A stretch of DNA of 64,000 nucleotides from Aminicella lysinilytica (lineage in GTDB: Bacteria > Bacillota > Clostridia > Peptostreptococcales > Anaerovoracaceae): NCBI RefSeq assembly GCF_004362975.1, contig NZ_SNXO01000006.1, forward strand, positions 20,919 to 84,918, given 5' to 3'. The position numbers were made by a program, and so were the translations under genes. Numbering within the stretch: the stretch's first letter is position 1; the number at the start of each line of letters is the position of its first letter. Positions 26,269 through 35,027 of this stretch are shown piece after piece. The notes beneath the pieces are model-generated. The model did no database searches, was not told the DNA's origin, and saw only the letters and a program-made list of their open reading frames with translations.

Positions 26269-26929
26269 TTTTCCCCATATATATCGACACTGCCAAACCA
26301 TCACCTACAGAAAAAAGCGTAGTATGGAACCTTTTATCCCTGCATATAAATTCAACGTATTCCCGCATTTTTCTTATGTTGGACTTATGTTTATCCCTAG
26401 GATCACAGTCTTCCGTAACCGTCATGCCATGCATTAGTATATTGTCAGAAACCAGAACTGCTCCTGGTTTGCATACTGTAACGGCACTTTCCAGGAATCT
26501 CCTGTAATGACTTTTTGCCGCATCTATAAATACGAAATCAAAGCCATCAACCCCCTCATCTCTGAGTTTTTCTGTTTGTTCCTGACCGTCACCCATAAGC
26601 AATGTCACTCTGTCATCCAAGGCACTTTTGCTTATATTGGAAACAGCCGCCTTGTGAGCATACTCGTCTTTTTCTATGGTATAGATTCTGGCCTCAGGAC
26701 AATATAACGCGAAAAAAGTAGACGAATACCCGATGGCTGTGCCTATTTCCAAAATCTTCTCGGGTTTTTTCATATCCAAAAGCATTTTCAAAACTGATTC
26801 TGTCTCCTTGAGGATGATAGGCACCATTCCCCTCTCGCCAACCTGGCGAAATGAAATCAGCCTGTCATCTATGGGAGTATAGAAACTGTTGAAATAATCT
26901 CTGACCTGTGTATCTGTAATATCCATCAA
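26261..26929 (-). CDS. trmR: O-methyltransferase, tRNA 5-hydroxyuridine methyltransferase (TrmR-like)
   Basis: A 222-residue class I SAM methyltransferase of the COMT-like Methyltransf_3 family. The SAM loop is LEIGTAIGYSSTFFA and the metal/catalytic segment DFVFIDAAKSHY followed by SDNILMHG. Bacillus TrmR (YrrM) makes 5-methoxyuridine at tRNA position 34. The same order mltG-trmR-U32 (yrrL-yrrM-yrrN) is present here and supports the call. Start is TTG at 26929 or the adjacent ATG at 26926, after AAGGAT. It begins immediately after the mltG stop. Confidence 0.87.
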   Translation of the reverse strand: MMDITDTQVRDYFNSFYTPIDDRLISFRQVGERGMVPIILKETESVLKMLLDMKKPEKILEIGTAIGYSSTFFALYCPEARIYTIEKDEYAHKAAVSNISKSALDDRVTLLMGDGQEQTEKLRDEGVDGFDFVFIDAAKSHYRRFLESAVTVCKPGAVLVSDNILMHGMTVTEDCDPRDKHKSNIRKMREYVEFICRDKRFHTTLFSVGDGLAVSIYMGKNE

Positions 26930-28015
26930 CTAATCGTTATCCTTCTCTGACTTATCTCTTGCTTCATAGTAAGCATCTTTATCCTTAAGAAACTGTTTAT
27001 AAGTAACTGAAAATGACATTGAATCATCTAGTTTATCGCTGAGGATAAAATACATATATTTAGTGTCAGCAGGATATAAAGCGGCCTTTATAGAAGCTTC
27101 GCCGGGACAACAAATAGGTCCCGGTGGAAGTCCTGTATTCTGATAAGTATTGTAAGGCGAATTTACCTCTGTATCATCATTGGAAAGGTCTTTCTTCCTG
27201 TTATTATCTAGTCCCAGCACATATTGTACCGTTGAATCCATCTGTAATGGCATACCATCATCTAGTCTGTTGTATATGACGCTGGCTATTTTAGCCCTGT
27301 CTTTATCAACACCGCTTTCCTTCTCGATAATGGAAGCTACTATGATTATTTCATTTTCTGTGTAGCCAAGTTTCTTAGCTCTGGCTTTATACTTAGCTGT
27401 AAATATGGAATCATACTTTTTCAACATAGCATTGATTATAGTACTTCCATCAGCATTAGCAGCTACTGAATAAGTGCTTGGGAAAAGATAACCTTCAAGA
27501 TTATGACTCCCGCTCTGAGCACCTTTCAGGAATGAATACTTACCTGTAAAGCTACCGCCTTCCAATAATGAGGTGAATTCAGTCTTATTAACTATGCCAA
27601 GTTTGGATAGTTTCTTAGCTACGTCGTACTCTGTATACCCTTCAGGTATAGTGAATGTAATATCATTTGTCTTTCCGCTTTCAATTATCTTAGCTATCTT
27701 ATCCATGGAATACGAAGCAGACAGTGCATAGCTCCCTGCCTTATAATTGCCATCATAGCTTTTGAATTTGGAATAGTATTTGAAGGCATCTGCTGACTCT
27801 ATAACGCCTTTCTTGACCAGTATCTGGCCTATGGATTCTGTAGTAGAACCCGATGGGATCGTAACAGTCACTACTGTTTTATCACTTGGATCGTATGCCT
27901 TAGCCATTTGATTCAAGGCAATAAGACAACCAACAAAGGCAAACACTACTAATATTAAGATAATAGCAAAGAGTTTGACTGTCGGATTCTTAAGCACTGT
28001 GGTCCTTTTACTCAT
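26930..28015 (-). CDS. mltG: Endolytic murein transglycosylase MltG
   Basis: A 361-residue YceG/MltG protein with a basic N-terminus, one membrane segment (about residues 12-34) and an outside LysM-like plus catalytic domain. The catalytic Glu is in ASIIEKESGVD (about residue 233). The family segments KIASVIYNRLDDGMPLQMDSTV and NTYQNTGLPPGPI are present. The enzyme cuts nascent glycan strands and sets their length during wall synthesis. It heads the mltG-trmR-U32 group and follows a hairpin that ends efp transcription. Confidence 0.94.
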   Translation of the reverse strand: MSKRTTVLKNPTVKLFAIILILVVFAFVGCLIALNQMAKAYDPSDKTVVTVTIPSGSTTESIGQILVKKGVIESADAFKYYSKFKSYDGNYKAGSYALSASYSMDKIAKIIESGKTNDITFTIPEGYTEYDVAKKLSKLGIVNKTEFTSLLEGGSFTGKYSFLKGAQSGSHNLEGYLFPSTYSVAANADGSTIINAMLKKYDSIFTAKYKARAKKLGYTENEIIIVASIIEKESGVDKDRAKIASVIYNRLDDGMPLQMDSTVQYVLGLDNNRKKDLSNDDTEVNSPYNTYQNTGLPPGPICCPGEASIKAALYPADTKYMYFILSDKLDDSMSFSVTYKQFLKDKDAYYEARDKSEKDND

Positions 28016-28052
28016 ATAACCCTCTCAATCATACAAATAGTAGAAATATCTA

Positions 28053-28076
28053 AAGGGACGTAAGAATACGTCCCTT
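28053..28076 (-). terminator. Terminator-like hairpin after efp
   Basis: A perfect 10-bp stem AAGGGACGTA / TACGTCCCTT encloses a 4-base loop, 8 bases after the efp stop on the - strand. It is followed by TAGATATTTC, a poor U tract, so partial readthrough into mltG is possible. Confidence 0.55.
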
Positions 28077-28084
28077 CTTGTTCC

Positions 28085-28645
28085 TTACTTGGATCTTCCG
28101 AGATATTCGTCTGTCCTTGTATCTATCTGTATTTTCTCTCCGGTCTCTATGAAAATAGGTACCTGAACGACTGCTCCTGTCTCAACAGTAGCTGCTTTCG
28201 TTACGTTTGTGGCAGTATTGCCCTTAACACCCGGTTCCGTATCTGTTACTAACAGGTCAACAAAATTCGGAGCCTCTACCTGGAAAGGATTTCCATTATA
28301 GAACTTAATAGTTGCTTCATCATTTTCTCTCAGATACTTGATTGCATCTTCAACATCCTCTTTAGAAATAGGTACCTGTTCGAATGTCTCCTGATCCATG
28401 AAATAATAAAGTTCACCGTCATTATACAGATACTGCATCTGTTTGGTGTCTATATGAGCCTTAGGGAATTTATCATCAGGATTAAATGCATCCTCTCTGG
28501 TTGCTCCTGTAAGGATATTCTTATACTTAGTCCTTACGAAAGCTGCTCCCTTGCCAGGTTTAACATGCTGAAAATCCAGCACTACATGGGGCTCTCCGTT
28601 TAATTCAAAGGTAATACCTTTTCTAAAATCTCCTGCACTGATCAT
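28085..28645 (-). CDS. efp: Translation elongation factor P
   Basis: A 186-residue EF-P with the usual three beta-barrel domains. It relieves ribosome stalling at polyproline stretches. It begins [20 protein letters not shown]. The tip loop reads KPGKGAAF with Lys32, the residue modified in Bacillus-type EF-P. The C-terminal signature [16 protein letters not shown] is complete. A sigma-A promoter lies 50-80 bases upstream inside the ylbF 3' region, so it can be expressed apart from ylbF. Confidence 0.97.
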   Translation of the reverse strand: MISAGDFRKGITFELNGEPHVVLDFQHVKPGKGAAFVRTKYKNILTGATREDAFNPDDKFPKAHIDTKQMQYLYNDGELYYFMDQETFEQVPISKEDVEDAIKYLRENDEATIKFYNGNPFQVEAPNFVDLLVTDTEPGVKGNTATNVTKAATVETGAVVQVPIFIETGEKIQIDTRTDEYLGRSK

Positions 28646-28700
28646 TGGTTTCTTATCTCCTTCTATATTTAAATCAATTAATTAACGTTCCTAGTCTTAC

Positions 28701-28729
28701 ATTATATCAAAAATCTTACTCGTTGCCAA
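28701..28729 (-). promoter_or_regulatory. Sigma-A promoter of efp
   Basis: On the - strand TTGGCA (28724-28729), a 17-base spacer and a perfect TATAAT (28701-28706) give a start near 28694 and a leader of about 50 bases. The -35 overlaps the last codons of ylbF. Confidence 0.65.
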
Positions 28730-29051
28730 GTCCTACAGCTTCTGCCAGCACTTTATACACATCGCTCATCATAAGAGAAAACCTCATCTCAGCCTGCAAA
28801 TACTCAGCTGCAGAAGGATCTTTCATCAGTATGCTATACAGGTCCTGAACCTGCTGAGCCATGTCCTGAGGCATTTCTTCACCCATCATCTGCTTAGTCT
28901 GCTGTTCCATGTTCTTTCTTTCGAAATCTTTGATCATAGATGATATCTCTGGGTTCTGGTCGATCTTGACTTTTAATGCCTGATATTGCTTATATTCTTC
29001 TGATTCTCTTATGGACTGAGCAAGTCCGTGCGCCTGTTCATATACGTTCAT
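28716..29051 (-). CDS. YlbF family protein
   Basis: A 111-residue helical protein of the YlbF/YmcA family. The core runs from AHGLAQSIRESEEYKQYQALKVKID through MIKDFERKNMEQQTKQMMGE to the C-terminal helices. Bacillus members (RicF/RicA) form a complex that guides RNase Y maturation of mRNAs and affects competence and biofilm. No partner is encoded here. The gene lies 20 bases downstream of the RNase J gene, which fits a link to RNA processing but does not prove it. Confidence 0.85.
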   Translation of the reverse strand: MNVYEQAHGLAQSIRESEEYKQYQALKVKIDQNPEISSMIKDFERKNMEQQTKQMMGEEMPQDMAQQVQDLYSILMKDPSAAEYLQAEMRFSLMMSDVYKVLAEAVGLGNE

Positions 29052-29071
29052 AATTTACTCCATTCCGCCAA

Positions 29072-31036
29072 CTACGCTTCCAGGAAAATCGGAAGAATAA
29101 TTGGGCTTCTCTTAGTTTTACTGAATATATGCTTACGCATATCATCTCTAACTCCATTTTTAATAGTGCTCCAGTCCTTGAAACCGCCCTTCAGATTCTT
29201 TTCTATAGAATCATAAGCGACTTTCCTCATGTTATCCATAAGGTCTTCGTTTTCTTTAACATAGACGAATCCTCTGGATACTATTTCCGGACCGGATACT
29301 ATAGTACCATTGCTGCGATCTACGGCAGCAGCCACTATTATGAGTCCTGATTCTGAAAGAAGCTTTCTGTCTCTCAGAACGATATTTCCTACATCACCTA
29401 CTCCAAGTCCATCTACCAGGATGTCCTCGGCGCTGACAACATTCTTAAACTGAATGGCTTTCTTTCTATCGACTGTAAGCTGATCTCCATTGTCCAAAAC
29501 GAAGATATTATCCTTCTTCATACCTAATTCCTGAGCCAGCTTGGCATGTCTTACCAGATGTCTATGCTCACCATGTACCGGCATGAAAAACTTCGGTTTG
29601 ATCAGTGAATGCATCAACTTCAGATCTTCCTGACAAGCGTGTCCGGAAACATGTATGTCAGCTATATCATTGTAAATAACTTCAACTTCTTTTTCATAAA
29701 GCTTATTCACTACATTTGAAACAGTCTTCTCGTTTCCAGGTACGGGTGTTGACGATAATATTACCATGTCACCTTTCTTGAGCTTGACATTTCTATGTTC
29801 GTCAGCAGCCATCCTTGATAATGCGGACATTGGCTCTCCCTGACTTCCTGTGGTTATTATTACCAGTTCATTATCCGGTATGTTCTTGGTCTTGTTAAGA
29901 TCCACATATGATCCCGGCGGTATCTTCAGATAACCAAGTTCTACGGCCAAAGTTACTACGTTTTCCATACTTCTCCCGGAAACTGCAAACTTTCTGCCGT
30001 ATTTTGCAGCCAATTCTATGATCTTCTGTACACGATGTACGTTAGAAGAGAAAGTGGCTATCAGTATTCTATTCTTTGCTTCCCTGAATATACCATCAAG
30101 AGTCTCGCCAACTACCTTCTCTGACGGCGTAAACCCTGGCCTCAGCACATTAGTGCTGTCCGCCATCATAAGATCAACGCCCTTCTTGCCTAGTTCAGCA
30201 AGTTTAGCAAAGTCTATAGGTTCGCCATCTACAGGTGTATAGTCTATCTTAAAATCTCCCGTATGGAATATTCTGGCTGCCGGCGTTTCTATGCAGAGGC
30301 ATATGGCATCTGCAATTGAATGAGTCGTTCTAATTGCCTCTACCTTGAATTCACCGACATTAAACTTATCTCCTGCGTTTATAGGCCTCAAGTCGCCCTT
30401 GAGTCCATGTTCATCAAGTTTGTTCTTTATCAGTCCTAAAGGAAGCTTGGTCCCATAAATAGGCACGTTTATCTGTTTTAACAGATAAGGCACACCGCCA
30501 ATATGATCCTCATGGCCATGGGTTATTACAACACCCTTGACCTTCTTAGCATTCTTTACCAGATAACTGAAATCCGGTATGACCACATCTATTCCAAGCA
30601 TCTCATCTTCCGGGAAAGACATTCCGCAGTCAATGACCAGTATCTGATCTTTGTACTCCAGGATGGTCATATTCTTGCCTATTTCATTAAGTCCACCTAT
30701 AGGTATTATCTTAATGTTCTCGGCTTTCTTAACAGGCTTTCTTTCACTTTTTTCCAGTTTCTTTTTCATAGGAACGTTTTTACGTTCAGTGAGTCCAAGC
30801 TCTGCACCTATATCCTTCACATTAGTATTTCTGTGATTTACGGATCTACGGTTACTATTATTCTGATTGTGACCATTACCATTATGGTTACGACCACGAT
30901 TATTGTTATTACCATTGCCATTGCCCTGATTATTCACTCTGGGTTTTGGCCTGTTTTGGTTATTATTGCCTGAGCCACCCGATCTTCTTGGAGTCGGCGT
31001 TGGATTATCAGGCTTTTTACTGTTAAAATCTCTCAT
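29072..31036 (-). CDS. rnj: Ribonuclease J with Asn/Gly-rich N-terminal extension
   Basis: A 654-residue RNase J, a 5' exo- and endoribonuclease of the metallo-beta-lactamase/beta-CASP class. The conserved enzyme starts near residue 107 (IKIIPIGGLNEIGKN). It has the metal motif HGHEDHIGG (about residue 172), the beta-CASP segment SGHACQEDLKLM and HGEHRHL. Typical RNase J has about 555 residues; here an extra 100-residue N-terminus is rich in Asn, Gly, Arg and Pro (about 1-75) followed by a Lys-rich stretch. It is probably disordered and RNA-binding or condensate-forming (inference). YlbF follows directly. Confidence 0.95.
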   Translation of the reverse strand: MRDFNSKKPDNPTPTPRRSGGSGNNNQNRPKPRVNNQGNGNGNNNNRGRNHNGNGHNQNNSNRRSVNHRNTNVKDIGAELGLTERKNVPMKKKLEKSERKPVKKAENIKIIPIGGLNEIGKNMTILEYKDQILVIDCGMSFPEDEMLGIDVVIPDFSYLVKNAKKVKGVVITHGHEDHIGGVPYLLKQINVPIYGTKLPLGLIKNKLDEHGLKGDLRPINAGDKFNVGEFKVEAIRTTHSIADAICLCIETPAARIFHTGDFKIDYTPVDGEPIDFAKLAELGKKGVDLMMADSTNVLRPGFTPSEKVVGETLDGIFREAKNRILIATFSSNVHRVQKIIELAAKYGRKFAVSGRSMENVVTLAVELGYLKIPPGSYVDLNKTKNIPDNELVIITTGSQGEPMSALSRMAADEHRNVKLKKGDMVILSSTPVPGNEKTVSNVVNKLYEKEVEVIYNDIADIHVSGHACQEDLKLMHSLIKPKFFMPVHGEHRHLVRHAKLAQELGMKKDNIFVLDNGDQLTVDRKKAIQFKNVVSAEDILVDGLGVGDVGNIVLRDRKLLSESGLIIVAAAVDRSNGTIVSGPEIVSRGFVYVKENEDLMDNMRKVAYDSIEKNLKGGFKDWSTIKNGVRDDMRKHIFSKTKRSPIILPIFLEA

Positions 31037-31045
31037 AGATTCCCC

Positions 31046-33517
31046 TTACTTGACAACGTAATTTACAAGCTTCTCAGGAACCACTATAGTCTTGACGATG
31101 TTCTTACCTTCTAACAACGCTTTGATCTCCAAGTTATCATTTACAGCCTTCTCTAAGGCTGCTCTATCCAAACCGCTTGGCACATCCATCTTACCTTTGA
31201 GTTTTCCATTTACCTGAACTATGATCTCGATAGTATCCTGTACCAGTGCGCTATCATCATACTCAGGCCATGAAACATCTGCCAGGGAACCTTTGTGACC
31301 TAATTCCTGCCACATTTCCTCGCATATATGAGGCGTGAATGGATTCAATACTATCACCAGTTTATTGATAGCATCTGCAAGTAATGGTTGGTTGATATTC
31401 TTTAATTCCTTATACTTGTAAAGTTCATTTACCAATTCCATAATGGAGCTTATAGCCGTATTAAAGCTGAAGCGTCCGCTAACATCATCGGTAATTTTCT
31501 TGATTGTCGTATTCAACATATAATTTAACTTCTTGTCGTCTTCACTTATCACTTCATATGTATCTTCCTTGACATCATACTTAGTAACAAATTCATAAAC
31601 CAGACGCCATACTCTGTTGAGGAACCTGTAACTTCCTTCAACGCCTGCGTCTGACCAATCCAACTCCCTGTCGGGAGGTGCTGCGAACAAAATGAAAAGC
31701 CTGGCTGTGTCAGCTCCGTACTTTTCTATGATTTCCTCGGGGCTAACGACATTGCCCAGAGATTTACTCATTTTCTTTCCGTCTTTGTTTACCATTCCTT
31801 GTGTAAGCAGGTTCTGGAATGGTTCCTCGTCTCTAACCAGACCGAGATCATGTAAAGCCATCATAAAGAATCTGGAATACATCAAATGAAGTATTGCATG
31901 CTCTACTCCACCGATATACTGGTCTACGCTCATCCAGTAATCAGTCTTTTTCTTATTGAACGCTTCTTTATCGTTCTTGGGATCACAGTATCTGAGGAAG
32001 TACCATGATGAATCAAGGAAGGTATCCATTGTGTCCATCTCACGTCTGGCCTTCTTGCCACACCTTGGGCAAGTACATTCTGCAAATGTTTTAGAAGTAG
32101 TAAGCGGAGATTCTCCTTTACCTGTGAATTCAACATCTGTAGGCAGCATAACCGGAAGGTTCTCTATTTTCTCTGGAACCCATCCACAGTCTTCGCATTC
32201 GATCATCGGGATCGGTGTGCCCCAATATCTCTGTCTCGAAATGAGCCAGTCACGAAGTTTATAATTAACTGTCTTTTGTCCTATACCCTTTTCATCGAGC
32301 CAATCTATCATGGCAGAGATTGCCTTGCGATTGTTCATACCGTTGAATTGAGCTGAATTGATCATAGTTCCTTCTGCTGCGAAAGCGCACTTAAGGTCAT
32401 TGACATCTATGTCAGGATCCTTGGAATCTACAACCGGTATTATGTCCAGATCGAATTTCTTAGCAAAATCAAAGTCTCTCTGGTCATGAGCAGGTACGGC
32501 CATAATAGCTCCTGTACCATATCCCATGAGAACGTAGTCTGAAATAAAAATCGGAACTTTTTTCTCGTTGACCGGATTTATGGCATATTTACCGATGAAT
32601 ACGCCTGTCTTTTCATTAGAAGTTGAAGTACGCTCGATTTCGTTCATATGCTGAACTTTTTCAAGATACTCCTTAACAGGTTTCTCGTATTCAGTACCCT
32701 TTACCAGTTCCATAACATAAGGGTGCTCCGGGGCCATTACCATATAGGTACAGCCAAAGAGTGTGTCCGCACGTGTGGTGAAGACACGCATCTCTTTATC
32801 AGTGCCGTCGATCTTGAAATCGATGTTGGCTCCGATAGATTTACCTATCCAGTTCTTCTGCATGGTCTTCACTTTGTTTGGCCATCCAGGTAATTTATCC
32901 AGGTTTTCAAGCAGCCTGTCTGCGTAATCCGTGATCTTGAAATACCACTGGGAAAGATTCTTCTTTCCAACAGGTGTATGACAGCGTTCGCAGCAACCGT
33001 CAACTACCTGTTCATTTGCCAGCACCGTCTGACAGCTCGGGCACCAGTTCACCGGATTCTCTTTTTTATATGCAAGACCTTTATTATAAAACTGGATAAA
33101 GATCCACTGCATCCACTTGTAATAGTCAGGGTTGCAAGTCTGCACTTCCCTGTCCCAGTCATAGGAAAGTCCCAGTGTTCTAAGCTGGTCTTCCATTTCA
33201 TGGATATTGTCCCATGTCCATTTAGATGGCTCCACGCCATGTTTGATGGCAGCATTCTCTGCCGGTAGTCCAAAAGAGTCGAAACCCATCGGATGAAGTA
33301 CGTTAAAGCCCTGCATTTTCTTGAATCTGGCAACTATATCACCTATGGAATAGTTTCTCACATGACCCATGTGAAGCTTACCCGAAGGATAAGGAAACAT
33401 TTCCAACACATAGTATTTTTCTTTGGTCTCATCATCAAGAGTGTTAAAACTCTCATTGTCTTTCCAGTACTTCTGCCATTTGCTTTCAATCACCTTGTGA
33501 TTATACTTTTCTTCCAT
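31046..33517 (-). CDS. leuS: Leucine-tRNA ligase
   Basis: An 823-residue class I synthetase that charges tRNA-Leu. The HIGH-type motif is PSGKLHMGH and the KMSKS motif is [11 protein letters not shown]. An inserted CP1 editing domain (about 220-420, with [14 protein letters not shown]) and a zinc-ribbon Cys set (CPSCQ, CERCH) are visible. No T-box leader exists, because only 19 bases separate it from the upstream gene, so it is expressed as part of the operon. Two tRNA-Leu genes lie about 12 kb away on the same strand. Confidence 0.97.
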   Translation of the reverse strand: MEEKYNHKVIESKWQKYWKDNESFNTLDDETKEKYYVLEMFPYPSGKLHMGHVRNYSIGDIVARFKKMQGFNVLHPMGFDSFGLPAENAAIKHGVEPSKWTWDNIHEMEDQLRTLGLSYDWDREVQTCNPDYYKWMQWIFIQFYNKGLAYKKENPVNWCPSCQTVLANEQVVDGCCERCHTPVGKKNLSQWYFKITDYADRLLENLDKLPGWPNKVKTMQKNWIGKSIGANIDFKIDGTDKEMRVFTTRADTLFGCTYMVMAPEHPYVMELVKGTEYEKPVKEYLEKVQHMNEIERTSTSNEKTGVFIGKYAINPVNEKKVPIFISDYVLMGYGTGAIMAVPAHDQRDFDFAKKFDLDIIPVVDSKDPDIDVNDLKCAFAAEGTMINSAQFNGMNNRKAISAMIDWLDEKGIGQKTVNYKLRDWLISRQRYWGTPIPMIECEDCGWVPEKIENLPVMLPTDVEFTGKGESPLTTSKTFAECTCPRCGKKARREMDTMDTFLDSSWYFLRYCDPKNDKEAFNKKKTDYWMSVDQYIGGVEHAILHLMYSRFFMMALHDLGLVRDEEPFQNLLTQGMVNKDGKKMSKSLGNVVSPEEIIEKYGADTARLFILFAAPPDRELDWSDAGVEGSYRFLNRVWRLVYEFVTKYDVKEDTYEVISEDDKKLNYMLNTTIKKITDDVSGRFSFNTAISSIMELVNELYKYKELKNINQPLLADAINKLVIVLNPFTPHICEEMWQELGHKGSLADVSWPEYDDSALVQDTIEIIVQVNGKLKGKMDVPSGLDRAALEKAVNDNLEIKALLEGKNIVKTIVVPEKLVNYVVK

Positions 33518-33536
33518 TTTCTTCTCCTTGACTATA

Positions 33537-34445
33537 TTACTCTATATCTAAAAAGTTGCAGTCTCCCCACACCTTTTCGATATTATACTTCTCTCTCATT
33601 TCCTGGCTGAAAATATTAACTATTATGTCGCCATAGTCCATCAACATCCAACCGGAATTCTGTTTTCCTTCTATACTCTTCGGCAATATGCCGCTTTCTG
33701 CAAATTTATCTTCAACCGAGTCGGCCAGCGCTCCTACCTGTCTTTCTGAACCACCGCTGGCAATTATCAGATAGTCTGCGAATGATGACTTCTCGGATAC
33801 ATCGATTATAGTGATATCTATGGCCTGCTTAGCGTCAAGTACATGAGCTGCTTCCATGGCCAGACTTTTATTGTCCATTACTTTCTCCTTTAAAATTTTC
33901 TCAAAATATTCCTTAGCGTGCAATGTGTCCTCGTCAAGGTAATTACCTTGATCCAAAACGTATTCGGCTGTTCTGGTCAGGGACAAAAGGCAGGCTTTGT
34001 CTATGTCTTCGTCTGCGAGCTTTCTCAGTTCTTCGACACCGGGGTAATCTCGCCCCGGTTCAATGGCATCCGCTATGAAAACTACTTTTTCCAGAGGAGA
34101 CATTCCTGGCCTTCCTGTGGTATGAAAGCTGACGGCATTGAGTATGTCCTGATCTTTTATGTCGAAATCTCTCTCCATGATCAAAGCTGCGAGTTTGCCA
34201 TGGGCCAGATTGGGATTATCTCTATATCTGTCAGGAAGCCCCAACTCGTCAATTTTTCTATTCAGTGTTTCCTTATCTACACCGCGGAACATATCATGGT
34301 ACAGAGCTGCAATTTCCGCTTTTTTCGGATCTGCTCCGTATTTTTCAGCAAGTCTGATAGCTGTAGTTCTCACACCTTCCGTGTGTACTCTCCGCTTTTC
34401 AGAGAAATGCTTTTCAATATATTCATTTATAGAGTCCGTGTTCAT
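33537..34445 (-). CDS. Fusion of YqeK (HD-domain Ap4A hydrolase) and RsfS (ribosome silencing factor)
   Basis: A 302-residue protein joining two normally separate neighbours. Residues about 5-185 are YqeK: an HD phosphohydrolase with [27 protein letters not shown] and [12 protein letters not shown], cutting symmetric diadenosine tetraphosphate. Residues 190-302 are RsfS, which binds ribosomal protein L14 and blocks subunit joining in starvation ([18 protein letters not shown] and [17 protein letters not shown]). The start at 34445 follows AAAGG and overlaps nadD by 23 bases. The nadD-yqeK-rsfS order is the classic one, so the fusion arose by loss of the yqeK stop. An internal ribosome site before the RsfS part is described separately. 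Confidence 0.9.
   Translation of the reverse strand: MNTDSINEYIEKHFSEKRRVHTEGVRTTAIRLAEKYGADPKKAEIAALYHDMFRGVDKETLNRKIDELGLPDRYRDNPNLAHGKLAALIMERDFDIKDQDILNAVSFHTTGRPGMSPLEKVVFIADAIEPGRDYPGVEELRKLADEDIDKACLLSLTRTAEYVLDQGNYLDEDTLHAKEYFEKILKEKVMDNKSLAMEAAHVLDAKQAIDITIIDVSEKSSFADYLIIASGGSERQVGALADSVEDKFAESGILPKSIEGKQNSGWMLMDYGDIIVNIFSQEMREKYNIEKVWGDCNFLDIE
33876..33890 (-). promoter_or_regulatory. Internal ribosome binding site and ATG for stand-alone RsfS
   Basis: Inside the yqeK-rsfS fusion, AAGGAG (33885-33890) lies 6 bases before an in-frame ATG (33876-33878), exactly where a separate rsfS would begin ([14 protein letters not shown]). Translation from here would give a 113-residue RsfS of normal size, in addition to the fusion. 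Confidence 0.7.
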
Positions 34446-35025
34446 CGATATACCTTTCGATTCTCTGAGGAACATATTCGCCTATGGATCTGCCCTCCTT
34501 GATTGCTTCTTTTATTTCTGTTGAAGAAATATCCAGCATTCTGTTATGAAGGATCTTTACTTCTGCTCCATATTTCTCACTGTATTTATCAGCCTTGTAT
34601 TCTACTACAGAAACATCGAACCTCGGTCTTGCTGCGACTGCAAAGGAATACTCCTCAAGAAGTTCATGTCCCTTGTACCAGCTTTCCAGGCTTACAAATG
34701 AATCCGTTCCCATCATAAACCAGATTTTAGTATCTTCCATTGATTTCTGAAGCAATTCCAGCGTTTTATATGTATAGGAAACGCTGCTCCTGTCAGTTTC
34801 TATAGTAGATACTTCAAATTTCTCATCTTCCTGAGCGGCTAGACGAGTCATTGCAACTCTGTCCTTCTCACTAGCCATTTTTTTTCCTAGTTTAAATGGG
34901 CTTACCTTGGTAGGTATCAGAATCACTTTAGTCAGATTCAGTTCTTCTATGGCTGCTTCAGCTATAGACAGATGTCCCAAATGGAATGGGTCAAAGCTGC
35001 CGCCTAAAATGCCTATTTCATTCAT
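34423..35025 (-). CDS. nadD: Nicotinate-nucleotide adenylyltransferase
   Basis: A 200-residue nucleotidyltransferase that joins ATP and nicotinate mononucleotide in NAD synthesis. The N-terminal GGSFDPFHLGHLSIA motif, the middle FMMGTDSFVSLESWY and the C-terminal ISSTEIKEAI (ISSTxIR motif) are all present. It starts 2 bases after aspS ends and overlaps the yqeK-rsfS fusion, the usual nadD-yqeK-rsfS-leuS neighbourhood. Confidence 0.96.
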   Translation of the reverse strand: MNEIGILGGSFDPFHLGHLSIAEAAIEELNLTKVILIPTKVSPFKLGKKMASEKDRVAMTRLAAQEDEKFEVSTIETDRSSVSYTYKTLELLQKSMEDTKIWFMMGTDSFVSLESWYKGHELLEEYSFAVAARPRFDVSVVEYKADKYSEKYGAEVKILHNRMLDISSTEIKEAIKEGRSIGEYVPQRIERYIDEHGLYK

Positions 35026-35027
35026 AT

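Noticed and set aside
33518..33536. T-box leader before leuS (and also before aspS and hisS)
   Set aside because: The gaps upstream of these synthetase genes are 20 bases or shorter, too small for a T-box element.
33537..34445. The yqeK-rsfS join as a sequencing frameshift
   Set aside because: Both domains are complete and in the same frame with a plausible linker, so no frameshift is needed; only a lost stop codon would explain it.
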